From NCBI RefSeq assembly GCF_947500075.1, contig NZ_CANMQS010000002.1:310001-374000 (forward strand): a stretch of 64,000 nt of DNA. Reading direction: 5' to 3'. Positions 25,019 to 33,342 of this stretch are shown here, piece by piece. The translations under genes were made by a program, and so were the position numbers. Numbering within the stretch: position 1 is the first letter of the stretch; each line of letters starts with the position of its first letter. A model generated the notes under the pieces. It made no database searches, was not told the origin of the DNA, and saw nothing but the letters and a program-made list of their open reading frames with translations. This DNA is from an uncultured Sulfitobacter sp. (lineage in GTDB: Bacteria > Pseudomonadota > Alphaproteobacteria > Rhodobacterales > Rhodobacteraceae).

Positions 25019-26291
25019 CGGCCAGCCTCAGCGCCTTGATCAGCCGGTGCGCGATACTGTCGAGCTGATCGGTGCGGGCATCGGCAAAGGCGCGTGCCGC
25101 GGCGCGGTGGGTCTGGCGGGCGTCTGCGTCCTGCAAGAGCCGCCCCATCTGCGCGACGATGGCATCCGCGTCGCCAGCCTCCAGCGCCGCCCCTGTCTGG
25201 TGCAACTCCGCATAGGTTTCGGCAAAGTTGGCGACATGCGGCCCTGCAATCGTGATCCCGCCCGCCTGCGCCACTTCAAACGGATTATGCCCGCCGATGG
25301 GCAACAAAGACCCACCCAGAAACACCAGATCGCTCAAGCCGTACCACGTGCCCAGCTCCCCCAGCGTATCGGCCAGATAAACCTGCGCGCCGGGCGGGTC
25401 GCCTGCACTGCGCCGGGTCATGTCCAATCCCGCAGCGCTGATCAATCCGGCCACATCATCGCCACGTTCGGGATGGCGCGGGGCAAGGATCAGACACAGG
25501 TCTGGCCAGGTCTCCAGCAGCGCCTTGTGCGCGGCCAGCACCACCTCCTCCTCCCCTTTATGGGTGGAGGACGCGACCCACAGGGGCCGATGCCCAAGTG
25601 CCGCGCGGGCCTCATAAAGCGCATCTTCATCCACCGGCAGCGGCCCGGCCATGGATTTGAGGTTCACCCCCCGCGCCACCCGTGCCGCAGGCGCGCCAAT
25701 CGCCACCATACTCTCCGCCATCGCGTCATTCTGCGTGAGGATCAGGTCAAAAACCTCCAACAGATAGCGCGCCAGCGCAGGCTGCTTTTCCCACTGCCCC
25801 AGCGATTTTTCCGACAGCCGGGCGTTGACCATCGCCATCGCCGCCCCACTGTCATGGGTCCGCCGCAGCATCTGCGGCCACAGCTCACTTTCCACGAAAA
25901 TCGCCGCGTCGGGCTTCCAGTGTCTTAGAAACCGTTTCAACGGCCCGCCCGCATCGAGGGGCGCAAACTGGTGCACGCAGCGCGGCGGCAACCGCGTGCC
26001 CACCAGCGCCGCAGAGGTCGCGGTGCCGGAGGTCATCAAGAACTGGGCATTTGGCAGGATCACCCCCATCCGCGTGATCAGCGCCAGCACCGACAGGCTT
26101 TCCCCGACAGAGGCGCTGTGAAACCAGATCAGCGGGGCACCTTTGGGCCTGCGCAGACTTGCATTGCCCAGTTTCTCATGGGCGCGGTCCACAGACAGCC
26201 CGGCCTTGCGCAGCTTGCCCACCTCCCGGCGGGCAATGAACGGCAAGAGCAGCGCAGAAACCGCGACCCAAGCACGATAGAGCAAGGGCAC
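25011..26291 (-). CDS. waaA: 3-deoxy-D-manno-octulosonic acid (Kdo) transferase
   Basis: 426 residues. An N-terminal hydrophobic anchor is followed by R-R-P-K-G-A-P-L-I-W-F-H-S-A-S-V-G-E-S, with the glutamate of the family motif near residue 63. The V-E-S-E-L-W-P segment (about 134-140) and C-terminal F-L-G-G-S-L-L-P-I-G-G-H-N-P-F-E complete the WaaA/KdtA signature. It transfers Kdo from CMP-Kdo to lipid A precursor at the inner membrane. It sits 3 bp after moaA and overlaps the glycosyltransferase, so the three are likely one transcript. Confidence 0.95.
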   Translation of the reverse strand: MPLLYRAWVAVSALLLPFIARREVGKLRKAGLSVDRAHEKLGNASLRRPKGAPLIWFHSASVGESLSVLALITRMGVILPNAQFLMTSGTATSAALVGTRLPPRCVHQFAPLDAGGPLKRFLRHWKPDAAIFVESELWPQMLRRTHDSGAAMAMVNARLSEKSLGQWEKQPALARYLLEVFDLILTQNDAMAESMVAIGAPAARVARGVNLKSMAGPLPVDEDALYEARAALGHRPLWVASSTHKGEEEVVLAAHKALLETWPDLCLILAPRHPERGDDVAGLISAAGLDMTRRSAGDPPGAQVYLADTLGELGTWYGLSDLVFLGGSLLPIGGHNPFEVAQAGGITIAGPHVANFAETYAELHQTGAALEAGDADAIVAQMGRLLQDADARQTHRAAARAFADARTDQLDSIAHRLIKALRLADG

Positions 26292-26294
26292 GCC

Positions 26295-27302
26295 TTAGCC
26301 GCCTGTATGGCTCATATGGCGGGGCATCTGGCCGTCAAGACGCTGGCGGGAATAGTCGAAATCATGGCCCTTGGGCTTGCGGTCAATCGCGGCGCGGATG
26401 GCGTCCTGCAAGGGGCCATCATCGTCGGGATGCGCGCGCAGGGGGGCGCGCAGATCGGCCACGTCTTCCTGACCCAGACACATGTAAATCTCTCCGGTGC
26501 AGGTGATCCGCACGCGGTTGCAGCTTTCGCAGAAATTATGGCTCAGCGGCGTGATGAAGCCGATCTTCTGCCCGGTTTCCTCCAGCCGGACATAGCGCGC
26601 GGGCCCGCCCGTCTGCTCCGCCAGATCGGTGACGGTGTAATGCTCTGCATAGGTGGCGCGGACGTCCTTGAGGGACCAATATTGCTCCAGCCGGTCCTCA
26701 TTGCCCAGATCGCCCATCGGCATGACTTCGATCCAGGTCAGATCCATGTCCCTTTCCGCACACCACCTGGTTATGGCGGGCAGTTCTGCCTCATTGAAAC
26801 CCTTCAGGGCCACCGCGTTGATCTTGACCCGCAGCCCGGCCTTTTGTGCCGCATCCACGCCGCGCAGCACCTGTGCCAGACGGCCCCAACGGGTGATGTC
26901 CGCAAATTTCTGTTCGTCCAGCGTATCGAGGGAGATATTCACCCGCCGCACGCCCGCTGCATAAAGCTGATCGGCAAACCGCTCCAGCTGGCTGCCATTG
27001 GTGGTCAGCGTCAACTCCTTGAGCGTGCCTGCCTCAAGATGCCGGGACATGCCGTTGAAGAACGTCATGATGTCACGCCGGACCAAAGGCTCCCCGCCGG
27101 TGATGCGCAGCTTTTGCACGCCCAGATCGACGAAGGTGGAACACATGCGGTCCAGCTCTTCCAGCGTCAGCAGTTCCTTCTTGGGCAGGAACGTCATGTT
27201 CTCCGACATGCAATAGACGCAGCGGAAATCGCAGCGGTCCGTGACCGAGACGCGCAGGTAGGTGATGGCGCGGGCGAAAGGATCAATCAATGGAGCATTC
27301 AT
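26295..27302 (-). CDS. moaA: GTP 3',8-cyclase, molybdenum cofactor biosynthesis
   Basis: 335-residue radical-SAM enzyme. The N-terminal cluster is C-D-F-R-C-V-Y-C (Cys24, 28, 31), the C-terminal second cluster is in [12 protein letters not shown] with a further downstream cysteine, and the chain ends in the required Gly-Gly. It converts GTP to 3',8-cyclo-GTP, the first step to molybdopterin. The start M-N-A-P-L-I-D-P-F at 27302 is preferred over the open frame beginning 51 bp earlier, which has no family similarity. No other moa gene is near. Confidence 0.96.
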   Translation of the reverse strand: MNAPLIDPFARAITYLRVSVTDRCDFRCVYCMSENMTFLPKKELLTLEELDRMCSTFVDLGVQKLRITGGEPLVRRDIMTFFNGMSRHLEAGTLKELTLTTNGSQLERFADQLYAAGVRRVNISLDTLDEQKFADITRWGRLAQVLRGVDAAQKAGLRVKINAVALKGFNEAELPAITRWCAERDMDLTWIEVMPMGDLGNEDRLEQYWSLKDVRATYAEHYTVTDLAEQTGGPARYVRLEETGQKIGFITPLSHNFCESCNRVRITCTGEIYMCLGQEDVADLRAPLRAHPDDDGPLQDAIRAAIDRKPKGHDFDYSRQRLDGQMPRHMSHTGG

Positions 27303-27388
27303 GGGCCTATAGGTAAGCTGCCGTTTGCCCCCAAGCAAGTCGCATTTCGGCAATTGCCGCTTTGATCCGGCGGGAGTAGTCTTGGGTC

Positions 27389-27919
27389 ATGATACGCATT
27401 CTTTGTCTACTGACCGTCAGTGCCGCCCTTTCTGCCTGTGCAACCGTAACGGACCTGTCCGAACGCATCGGGTTGAGCCGGGCACCCGCGGAAACGGGCG
27501 CCCCCGCCGACCCCTTTGTGCAGACCGCCCCCCCTGTCGGGGAAAGCCCCCTGCCACCTGCCACCACCGCCGTAGCCCCACCAGCAAATGCCGCAACGGT
27601 GGAAGCGTTTGACACGACAACGCCCGAACAACGCGCGGCCGCAACGGCACCCGCAACCGGGGGCGGGCAGGTCCTTGGCCGCACGGTTGTGTCTTTGGGC
27701 GCGGCATCCGAACCGGGACTGTGGCTGAAAACCCCGCTGGTCACGGCAGAGGCACAGGGCCGCGTGACGAACCCCGCAACGGGCCAGTCGTCGCTTGTGA
27801 CGCTCCTCCCCCTTGAGGGGCCACCGACAGGGGGCAGCCGGATGTCGCTTGCGGCTTTGCGGTTGATCGGGGCGTCGTTGACGGATTTGACGGAAGTTGA
27901 CGTGGCTTTGGAGAGTTAA
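27389..27919 (+). CDS. Lipoprotein with a degenerate RlpA/DPBB-like C-terminal domain
   Basis: 176 residues. A short signal peptide ends in lipobox L-S-A-C (residues 14-17), predicting a lipid-anchored periplasmic protein. A long low-complexity Pro/Ala/Thr linker follows (about 30-85). The C-terminal part has G-L-W-L-K-T-P-L-V-T, G-R-V-T-N-P-A-T-G-Q-S-S-L-V, a G-P segment and M-S-L-A-A-L-R-L-I-G, matching strand order in double-psi beta-barrel proteins such as RlpA, but key polar residues seem missing. Function is unknown. It is divergent from moaA by 86 bp and convergent with the alkylation-repair gene. Confidence 0.7.
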   Translation: MIRILCLLTVSAALSACATVTDLSERIGLSRAPAETGAPADPFVQTAPPVGESPLPPATTAVAPPANAATVEAFDTTTPEQRAAATAPATGGGQVLGRTVVSLGAASEPGLWLKTPLVTAEAQGRVTNPATGQSSLVTLLPLEGPPTGGSRMSLAALRLIGASLTDLTEVDVALES

Positions 27920-27939
27920 GGGGGCTTCAGGCTCACCAT

Positions 27940-28110
27940 CCCAGAGGGGCTGGAGCCACCGTCACTTGATCCCTGCCATGACAGAAGGCTGTCAGCTTCC
28001 CAAGAGGAATAGCCGTATCCCGCAAGCGGGTCCCTCGGCGATTCCTCTTGGCAATCCGCCATCCTTCCGTCCTGTCTGTGCTCAAGCGAAGGCGGCTCCA
28101 GCCCAGAGGG
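27940..28110. repeat. Large palindromic intergenic element, copy A
   Basis: An imperfect 152-nt palindrome spans 27950-28101. Outer arms (27950-27970 and 28081-28101) match at 17 of 21 positions. Inner arms hold CCAAGAGGAAT/ATTCCTCTTGG, and the centre is the hairpin CCCGCAAGCGGG (28019-28030). CCCAGAGGG occurs on both flanks. A related copy lies at 34619-34772 with different arm sequences that still pair. It sits between convergent genes and has no coding capacity. Confidence 0.85.
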
Positions 28111-28114
28111 AAGG

Positions 28115-28810
28115 TCAGGTGGTCTTCTTCAGGTGGCGCAGGGCTTCTTTGACGGCGAAGGGTTTCATCTTGTCGCCATGGGTCTCGATGAAAGCGCGCG
28201 TGCGGTCGGCATCGTGTTTGGAGAGTTCCCGCAGCCACCAGCCGATGGCTTTCTGGATGAACCATGTGTGATCGGGGGTCAGCGTTGCGGCCCAGCCCAG
28301 GATCCGGTCGCGGGCGGCCAATTCTGCGGGCTTGGGGTGGTTCTGTTTGGTCCAGGGCAGGGTGGACACAAGGGCCGCGCGGCGGGTCCACATGTGATCG
28401 GAGCTGATCCAGCCTTCGACTTCATCCAGCCGCGTGGGATCCGCGACGAGGCGCTTTTGCCCCGCCATGCAGGCGTGATCGGCAATCGCCCAGCTGTCAA
28501 AATCCGGGCACCATGAGGCGATCAGCCGCCATGCAGCTGTGTCATCCGGCCGAATGCGCGCCTGAGTAAGGAGTTTGGCGGCAGCAAGTCGGGCTTCATA
28601 AATGTCGGTTTGCCACAGCCCATCCGCAATCGCCACGCGCATCGCGGCATCGGTCTCAGCCCGCCAGGCTTTGGTCAAGTCGTTGATCTGCGGATTGGAC
28701 AGGCCCAGGTAGCGGCGTTTGACTTTGTGATAGCCCTGCATCCCTTCGGCCCGGGCGGGGTCAGCCAAGGCTTCCAGCTGCGCAAGGTACAGCTCAATCA
28801 TCTGCGGCAT
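28115..28810 (-). CDS. DNA alkylation repair protein (AlkD-like, HEAT repeats)
   Basis: 231 residues, all-helical, resembling the AlkC/AlkD family of HEAT-like DNA glycosylases. Matching segments are Y-H-K-V-K-R-R-Y-L-G-L-S-N-P-Q-I, the W-A-I-A-D-H-A-C-M motif, R-R-A-A-L-V-S-T-L-P and K-A-I-G-W-W-L-R-E-L-S-K (about 183-194). The family removes alkylated bases from DNA. The start overlaps the end of the PNPOx-like gene by 17 bp, so it is the last gene of the glmU-glmS operon, ending at palindromic element A. Confidence 0.85.
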   Translation of the reverse strand: MPQMIELYLAQLEALADPARAEGMQGYHKVKRRYLGLSNPQINDLTKAWRAETDAAMRVAIADGLWQTDIYEARLAAAKLLTQARIRPDDTAAWRLIASWCPDFDSWAIADHACMAGQKRLVADPTRLDEVEGWISSDHMWTRRAALVSTLPWTKQNHPKPAELAARDRILGWAATLTPDHTWFIQKAIGWWLRELSKHDADRTRAFIETHGDKMKPFAVKEALRHLKKTT

Positions 28811-29348
28811 TCAGGATATGTGTGGGCAGCCCGTCGATGCTGTGCTGGTTGCGCTCATCCCAATAGGTGGCAATGCCGTCGGGCCCTTTGCCTCTGGTCC
28901 ACTCCTCCAGCACCGCGCGCGGGCCTGCATGCTCAAAAAAGGGCACCGCAAAGCCGCAGCTGGTCTGCACCATCTCAACGCGCATGTCATAGATCTGGCG
29001 CGCGCCTTCAGTGGGCGGAAAATCGGCATTCAGCCCGTCGAAATCCGCATCACGGGGATGCAGCGTCTGCGCGCTGCCATAGGCGCGCATGATCATCGGG
29101 CGTTTCTCAAACCCGCACCACATCAGCGTCATGCGGTTTTTCAGCGCCAGATGCGCCGCCGTTTCATTGCCTGAACCGGTCCAGTTGCGCCAGATGATGC
29201 GATTGGGTCCGAGAATACGCAGCGAATCCATGCCTTTGGGTGAGATGTTCACCTTGCCTTGGTCCGCGGCAGTACCGACAAAGAAGATATGCTGCGCGGT
29301 GATGAAACCGATGTGATCGTCGCTGAGGCTGTCGAACTGCTTGGCCAT
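28794..29348 (-). CDS. Pyridoxamine 5'-phosphate oxidase-like FMN-binding protein
   Basis: 184 residues with the split-barrel FMN-binding fold: F-F-V-G-T-A-A-D-Q-G-K-V-N-I-S-P-K-G (about 22-39), then R-I-I-W-R-N-W-T-G-S-G-N-E-T-A-A-H-L, typical of uncharacterised PNPOx-like proteins. It lacks the C-terminal part of true PdxH. Reactions in this group include F420- or FMN-linked reductions, and none can be assigned here. It starts 3 bp after glmS and overlaps the alkylation-repair gene. Confidence 0.85.
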   Translation of the reverse strand: MAKQFDSLSDDHIGFITAQHIFFVGTAADQGKVNISPKGMDSLRILGPNRIIWRNWTGSGNETAAHLALKNRMTLMWCGFEKRPMIMRAYGSAQTLHPRDADFDGLNADFPPTEGARQIYDMRVEMVQTSCGFAVPFFEHAGPRAVLEEWTRGKGPDGIATYWDERNQHSIDGLPTHILNAADD

Positions 29349-29351
29349 CGG

Positions 29352-31172
29352 TTACTCCACCGTCACGGATTTGGCGAGGTTGCGGGGCTGGTCGACGTCC
29401 GTGCCCTTGGCCACCGCCGTGTGATAGGCCAGCAATTGCGCCGGGATCGCATAGAGGATCGGGGTCAGCGCGTCAGAGATGCGCGGCATCTCGATCGTGG
29501 TCCAGACCCCTTCGCTGGCTTCGCCCAACCCTTCGCTGTCGGAGATCAGGATCACCTTGCCCTTGCGTGCCATCACCTCCTGCATATTGCTGACGGTCTT
29601 GTCGAACAGCACATCGCGCGGGGCCATGACGATCACCGGCACCGCGTCATCCACCAGCGCGATGGGGCCGTGTTTCAACTCTCCAGATGCGTAAGCTTCG
29701 GCGTGTATATAGCTGATTTCCTTTAGTTTAAGCGCACCTTCCAACGCCAGCGGATACATCTGCCCGCGTCCCAGGAAAAGCACGTCCCGCGCTGTGGACA
29801 GCTTGCGGGCGGCGGCGCGCATCGCGTCGTTCTTGCCAAGCGCTGCGTTGATCACCCCCGGCAGGCTGCGCAGTGCGCTGAGGTGATCGGCAAAGGCTGC
29901 GTCATCCAGCGTGCCCCGGTCCCGCGCGGCTTTCAGCACCAGCAGGAACAGCACCGTCAACTGGCAGGTGAACGCCTTGGTGGAGGCAACGCCCACTTCG
30001 ACACCCGCATAGATTGGCAGCGTCAGATCGCTTTCCCGCGCGATGGAGCTTTCGGGCACATTGACCACCGATGCGATGCTGCTGGCCTTGCCTTCGCAAT
30101 AGCGCAATGCGGCCAGCGTATCCGCCGTTTCCCCCGATTGGCTGACGAAGATGGCCAGCGTGCGCTCAGGGATCGGCGGCTCACGGTAGCGGAATTCGGA
30201 GGCCACATCGACCTCAACCGGCAGACGCGCGATCTGTTCAAACCAGTATTTCGCTGTCAGGCAGGCATAGAAGGCCGTGCCGCAGGCGACCATGGTGATC
30301 CGGTCGATCTTGCTGAAATCCATGCCGCCGCCGGGCAGGGTAATGTCGTCAGAGGTGCCAATGTAGTGTTGCAGGGCCTGCCCAATCACGCCGGGCTGTT
30401 CGGCGATCTCCTTGGCCATGAAGTGTTTGTGGCCGCCTTTGTCGATCCGGGTGGCGTCGATCTGGATGGTGCGCACTTCGCGGTTGGCGATGGCGCCGCG
30501 CGCATCCGTGATCTCCACATCAGTGCGGGTGATCACGGCCATGTCGCCTTCCTCCAGATAGCTGATCCGGTCCGTGAGGGGCGACAGCGCAATCGCGTCG
30601 CTGCCGATGAACATCTCTCCCGCGCCATAGCCGATGGCCAGGGGGGAGCCTTTGCGCGCCGCGATCATCAGGTCTTCTTCCCCGTCAAAGAGGAACGCCA
30701 AGGCAAAGGCACCGTCCAGCCGCGCCACGGTCTGGCGTGCGGCCTCCACCGCAGAGGACCCCTGCGACATATAGTAATGCGTCAGCAGGGCGACGGTTTC
30801 GGTGTCTGTCTCCGTCTCGAAGGCAACGCCGTTGTCGGCAAGCTCCTCCCGCAATTCCCGGAAGTTTTCGATGATCCCGTTGTGCACCACGGCCACCGGG
30901 CCCGCCTTGTGCGGGTGCGCGTTGCCAATCGTGGGCGCGCCATGGGTGGCCCAGCGGGTGTGGCCGATCCCGGCCTTGCCCGCCAGCGGTTCATGCACCA
31001 GCAGATCGCTGAGGTTCACCAGCTTGCCCACGGCCCGCCGCCGGTCCAGCGCGCCGTTGTTGACCGTCGCAATTCCGGCGCTGTCATAGCCCCGATATTC
31101 GAGCCGTTTGAGCGCCTCAACAAGGATGGGAGCCACTTCGTTGTTGCCCAGGACCCCGATAATTCCACACAT
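29352..31172 (-). CDS. glmS: Glutamine-fructose-6-phosphate aminotransferase (isomerizing)
   Basis: 606 residues. The Ntn glutaminase domain begins M-C-G-I-I-G-V with nucleophile Cys2. Two SIS domains follow, including A-C-G-T-A-F-Y-A-C and F-V-S-Q-S-G-E-T-A-D-T for sugar-phosphate binding. The chain ends D-Q-P-R-N-L-A-K-S-V-T-V-E as in the family. It makes glucosamine-6-phosphate for peptidoglycan and lipid A. It is 2 bp downstream of glmU in one operon. I see no glmS-ribozyme-like element upstream. Confidence 0.98.
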   Translation of the reverse strand: MCGIIGVLGNNEVAPILVEALKRLEYRGYDSAGIATVNNGALDRRRAVGKLVNLSDLLVHEPLAGKAGIGHTRWATHGAPTIGNAHPHKAGPVAVVHNGIIENFRELREELADNGVAFETETDTETVALLTHYYMSQGSSAVEAARQTVARLDGAFALAFLFDGEEDLMIAARKGSPLAIGYGAGEMFIGSDAIALSPLTDRISYLEEGDMAVITRTDVEITDARGAIANREVRTIQIDATRIDKGGHKHFMAKEIAEQPGVIGQALQHYIGTSDDITLPGGGMDFSKIDRITMVACGTAFYACLTAKYWFEQIARLPVEVDVASEFRYREPPIPERTLAIFVSQSGETADTLAALRYCEGKASSIASVVNVPESSIARESDLTLPIYAGVEVGVASTKAFTCQLTVLFLLVLKAARDRGTLDDAAFADHLSALRSLPGVINAALGKNDAMRAAARKLSTARDVLFLGRGQMYPLALEGALKLKEISYIHAEAYASGELKHGPIALVDDAVPVIVMAPRDVLFDKTVSNMQEVMARKGKVILISDSEGLGEASEGVWTTIEMPRISDALTPILYAIPAQLLAYHTAVAKGTDVDQPRNLAKSVTVE

Positions 31173-31174
31173 TT

Positions 31175-32527
31175 TCAGCTGCCTCTTTGTGCTCTGGCCT
31201 TTTTGGCCTTTAACATTTCGAACAATTTGCGGGCCATGCCCGGTTTTTCCACCTGTGGCGCGCGCGCCAGCGCCAGCGCGTCCGGCTCCACGTCCGAAGT
31301 GATCACCGACCCGCTGCCGGTCATCGCGCCATCGCCCACTGAAACAGGGGCCACCAGCATGGTGTTGGAGCCGATGAAAACCCGCTCTCCGATGTGGGTG
31401 TGATGTTTCATCACGCCGTCGTAGTTGCAGGTGATCGTGCCCGCACCGATATTGCTGCGCGCGCCGATATGCGCGTCGCCAATGTAGCTCAGGTGGTTGA
31501 CCTTGGCCCCTTCGGCGATCTGGGCATTCTTGACTTCGACGAAATTGCCGATCCGCACGTCTTCGGCCAGTTCCGCACCGGGGCGCAGGCGGGCGTAGGG
31601 CCCGACAATCCCGCCACGTGAGACATGGCAGCCTTCCAGATGCGAAAAGGCGCGGATCGTGGCACCGCTTTCCACCGTGACGCCGGGGCCGAAAACCACG
31701 TTGGGCTCAACCAGCGTATCGCGGCCTATGACCGTGTCACGGCAGAGGAACACCGTTTCGGGCGCGGTGAGCGTCACACCGTCCTCCATCAGCGTGGCGC
31801 GGGCGCGGGCCTGAAACGCCGCATCCGCTTGTGCCAGATCCGCGCGGGAGTTCACGCCCATCGTTTCTTCCTCCGCGCAGGTCACGGCGGTGGCGGACAG
31901 GCCGCGGTCGCGGGCAATGCCGATGATGTCGGTGAGGTAATACTCAGAAGAGGCATTGTCGTTGCCCACGTCAGAGATCAGATCGAACAGCAGATCCGCG
32001 CGGGCCGCCACCACGCCGGAATTGCACAGGGTGATCGCACGTTCGGCTTCTGAGGCGTCCTTGTATTCCACAATCCGCTCCAGCGAGGCGCCTTGCAGGA
32101 TCAAACGGCCATAGCGCGCAGGGTCTGCGGCTTCAAACCCCAGAACCACCACATCGTTGTCCGTCAACGCCTCCGCCATGCGGTTGAGCGTTTCGGCCTG
32201 AATGAAGGGCGTGTCGCCATAAAGCACCACCGCCATGCCATCAAATCCCGCCAGCGCCGGGGCGGCCTGGGCAACCGCATGGGCGGTGCCCAGCTGTTCG
32301 GTCTGCTCGACCACGATTGTCTCAGGGTCATGTTCGAGGGCGGCGGCGCGCACCTGATCGACGCCGTGGCCTGCGACCACGATGGTACGCTCAGGCGTCA
32401 GTGGCGCGCCCGAGGCCATCGCGTGCACCAGCATCGCTTCGCCTGCGATGGGATGCAGAACCTTGGGCAGGTCCGAGTTCATCCGCGTGCCTTTGCCTGC
32501 GGCCAGGATGATAAGTGCCGTTTTCAT
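31175..32527 (-). CDS. glmU: Bifunctional N-acetylglucosamine-1-phosphate uridyltransferase / glucosamine-1-phosphate acetyltransferase
   Basis: 450 residues. The N-terminal uridyltransferase has L-A-A-G-K-G-T-R-M (about 8-16) and the Y-G-D-T-P segment near 103. The C-terminal part is a left-handed beta helix of hexapeptide repeats, including G-P-Y-A-R-L-R-P and N-Y-D-G-V-M-K-H-H-T-H-I-G, for the acetyltransferase. It makes UDP-GlcNAc for cell wall and LPS. It heads the operon glmU-glmS-PNPOx-alkD and is divergent from gph by 137 bp. Confidence 0.98.
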   Translation of the reverse strand: MKTALIILAAGKGTRMNSDLPKVLHPIAGEAMLVHAMASGAPLTPERTIVVAGHGVDQVRAAALEHDPETIVVEQTEQLGTAHAVAQAAPALAGFDGMAVVLYGDTPFIQAETLNRMAEALTDNDVVVLGFEAADPARYGRLILQGASLERIVEYKDASEAERAITLCNSGVVAARADLLFDLISDVGNDNASSEYYLTDIIGIARDRGLSATAVTCAEEETMGVNSRADLAQADAAFQARARATLMEDGVTLTAPETVFLCRDTVIGRDTLVEPNVVFGPGVTVESGATIRAFSHLEGCHVSRGGIVGPYARLRPGAELAEDVRIGNFVEVKNAQIAEGAKVNHLSYIGDAHIGARSNIGAGTITCNYDGVMKHHTHIGERVFIGSNTMLVAPVSVGDGAMTGSGSVITSDVEPDALALARAPQVEKPGMARKLFEMLKAKKARAQRGS

Positions 32528-32664
32528 GTCTGTTCTCTTCTGCTCAGTCTTGCTTTCTCTTTACGCCCTTCGCACAAAGGCGCAAGGCGCGCGCCCATCA
32601 AACATGGTTGCGGGTTGCAACATCGGGCGTGTGCAAGGTGGCGGGGTTCCGCCGAAAGGGTGAG

Positions 32665-33342
32665 ATGGGAAAGACGGTTGTATTCGATCTGGACGGCACG
32701 CTGGCCGACACCAGCGGCGATTTGATCGCGGCGGCCAACGCCTGTTTTCAGGACATGGGCGTGGGCGACATGCTGGACCCGGCCACCGATGCCGCAACCG
32801 CCCTGCGCGGTGGGCGGGCAATGCTGACGCTGGGGTTGGAGCGGCTGGACCGCGCGCGGGATGTGGCGACGCTTGATGCCTATTACCCCAGGTTGCTGGA
32901 GGCCTATGCGCGCGACATTGACACCCACACCGTCATGTACCCCGGTGCGATGGCAGCGGTGGAGGTGTTGAAGGCGGCGCGCTACCGCGTGGCGATCTGC
33001 ACCAACAAGCCCGAAGGGCTGGCGGAACTGTTGCTGACCCGGTTGGGGGTGCGCACTGCTTTTGATGCGATGCTGGGGGCGGATACGTTGCCGGTGCGCA
33101 AACCTGACCCGGAGCACTTGTTCGAGACAGCCCGCCGCGCGGGCGGGGATCCGGCGTCTTGCCTGCTGGTGGGCGATACCCTTACAGACAGGGACACGGC
33201 AAAAGCCGCAGGCGTGCCCTGCGTGCTGGTCACCTTTGGCCCTGCGGGGGGCGATATGGCGGCACTGGAGCCGGAGGCGCTGTTGCAGGACTATGCGGAC
33301 CTGCCGGGGCTTGTGGAAGATTTGATCGGAAAGGTTGCGTGA
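32665..33342 (+). CDS. gph: Phosphoglycolate phosphatase-like HAD hydrolase
   Basis: 225 residues. HAD motif I is F-D-L-D-G-T (nucleophile Asp8, Asp10), motif II is I-C-T-N-K-P, and motif III/IV includes R-K-P-D-P-E-H-L-F and V-G-D-T-L-T-D. The cap domain and the G-V-P-C-V-L-V-T-F-G-P ending match phosphoglycolate phosphatases, although other sugar phosphates are possible. ATG 32665 begins the conserved core; the open frame upstream runs antisense into glmU. Its stop overlaps the aminotransferase start by 1 bp. Confidence 0.88.
   Translation: MGKTVVFDLDGTLADTSGDLIAAANACFQDMGVGDMLDPATDAATALRGGRAMLTLGLERLDRARDVATLDAYYPRLLEAYARDIDTHTVMYPGAMAAVEVLKAARYRVAICTNKPEGLAELLLTRLGVRTAFDAMLGADTLPVRKPDPEHLFETARRAGGDPASCLLVGDTLTDRDTAKAAGVPCVLVTFGPAGGDMAALEPEALLQDYADLPGLVEDLIGKVA

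Noticed and set aside
27940..28110. CCCAGAGGG on both flanks as target-site duplication
   Set aside because: The same sequence also occurs on the left of copy B at an unrelated locus, so it is part of the element, not a duplicated target.
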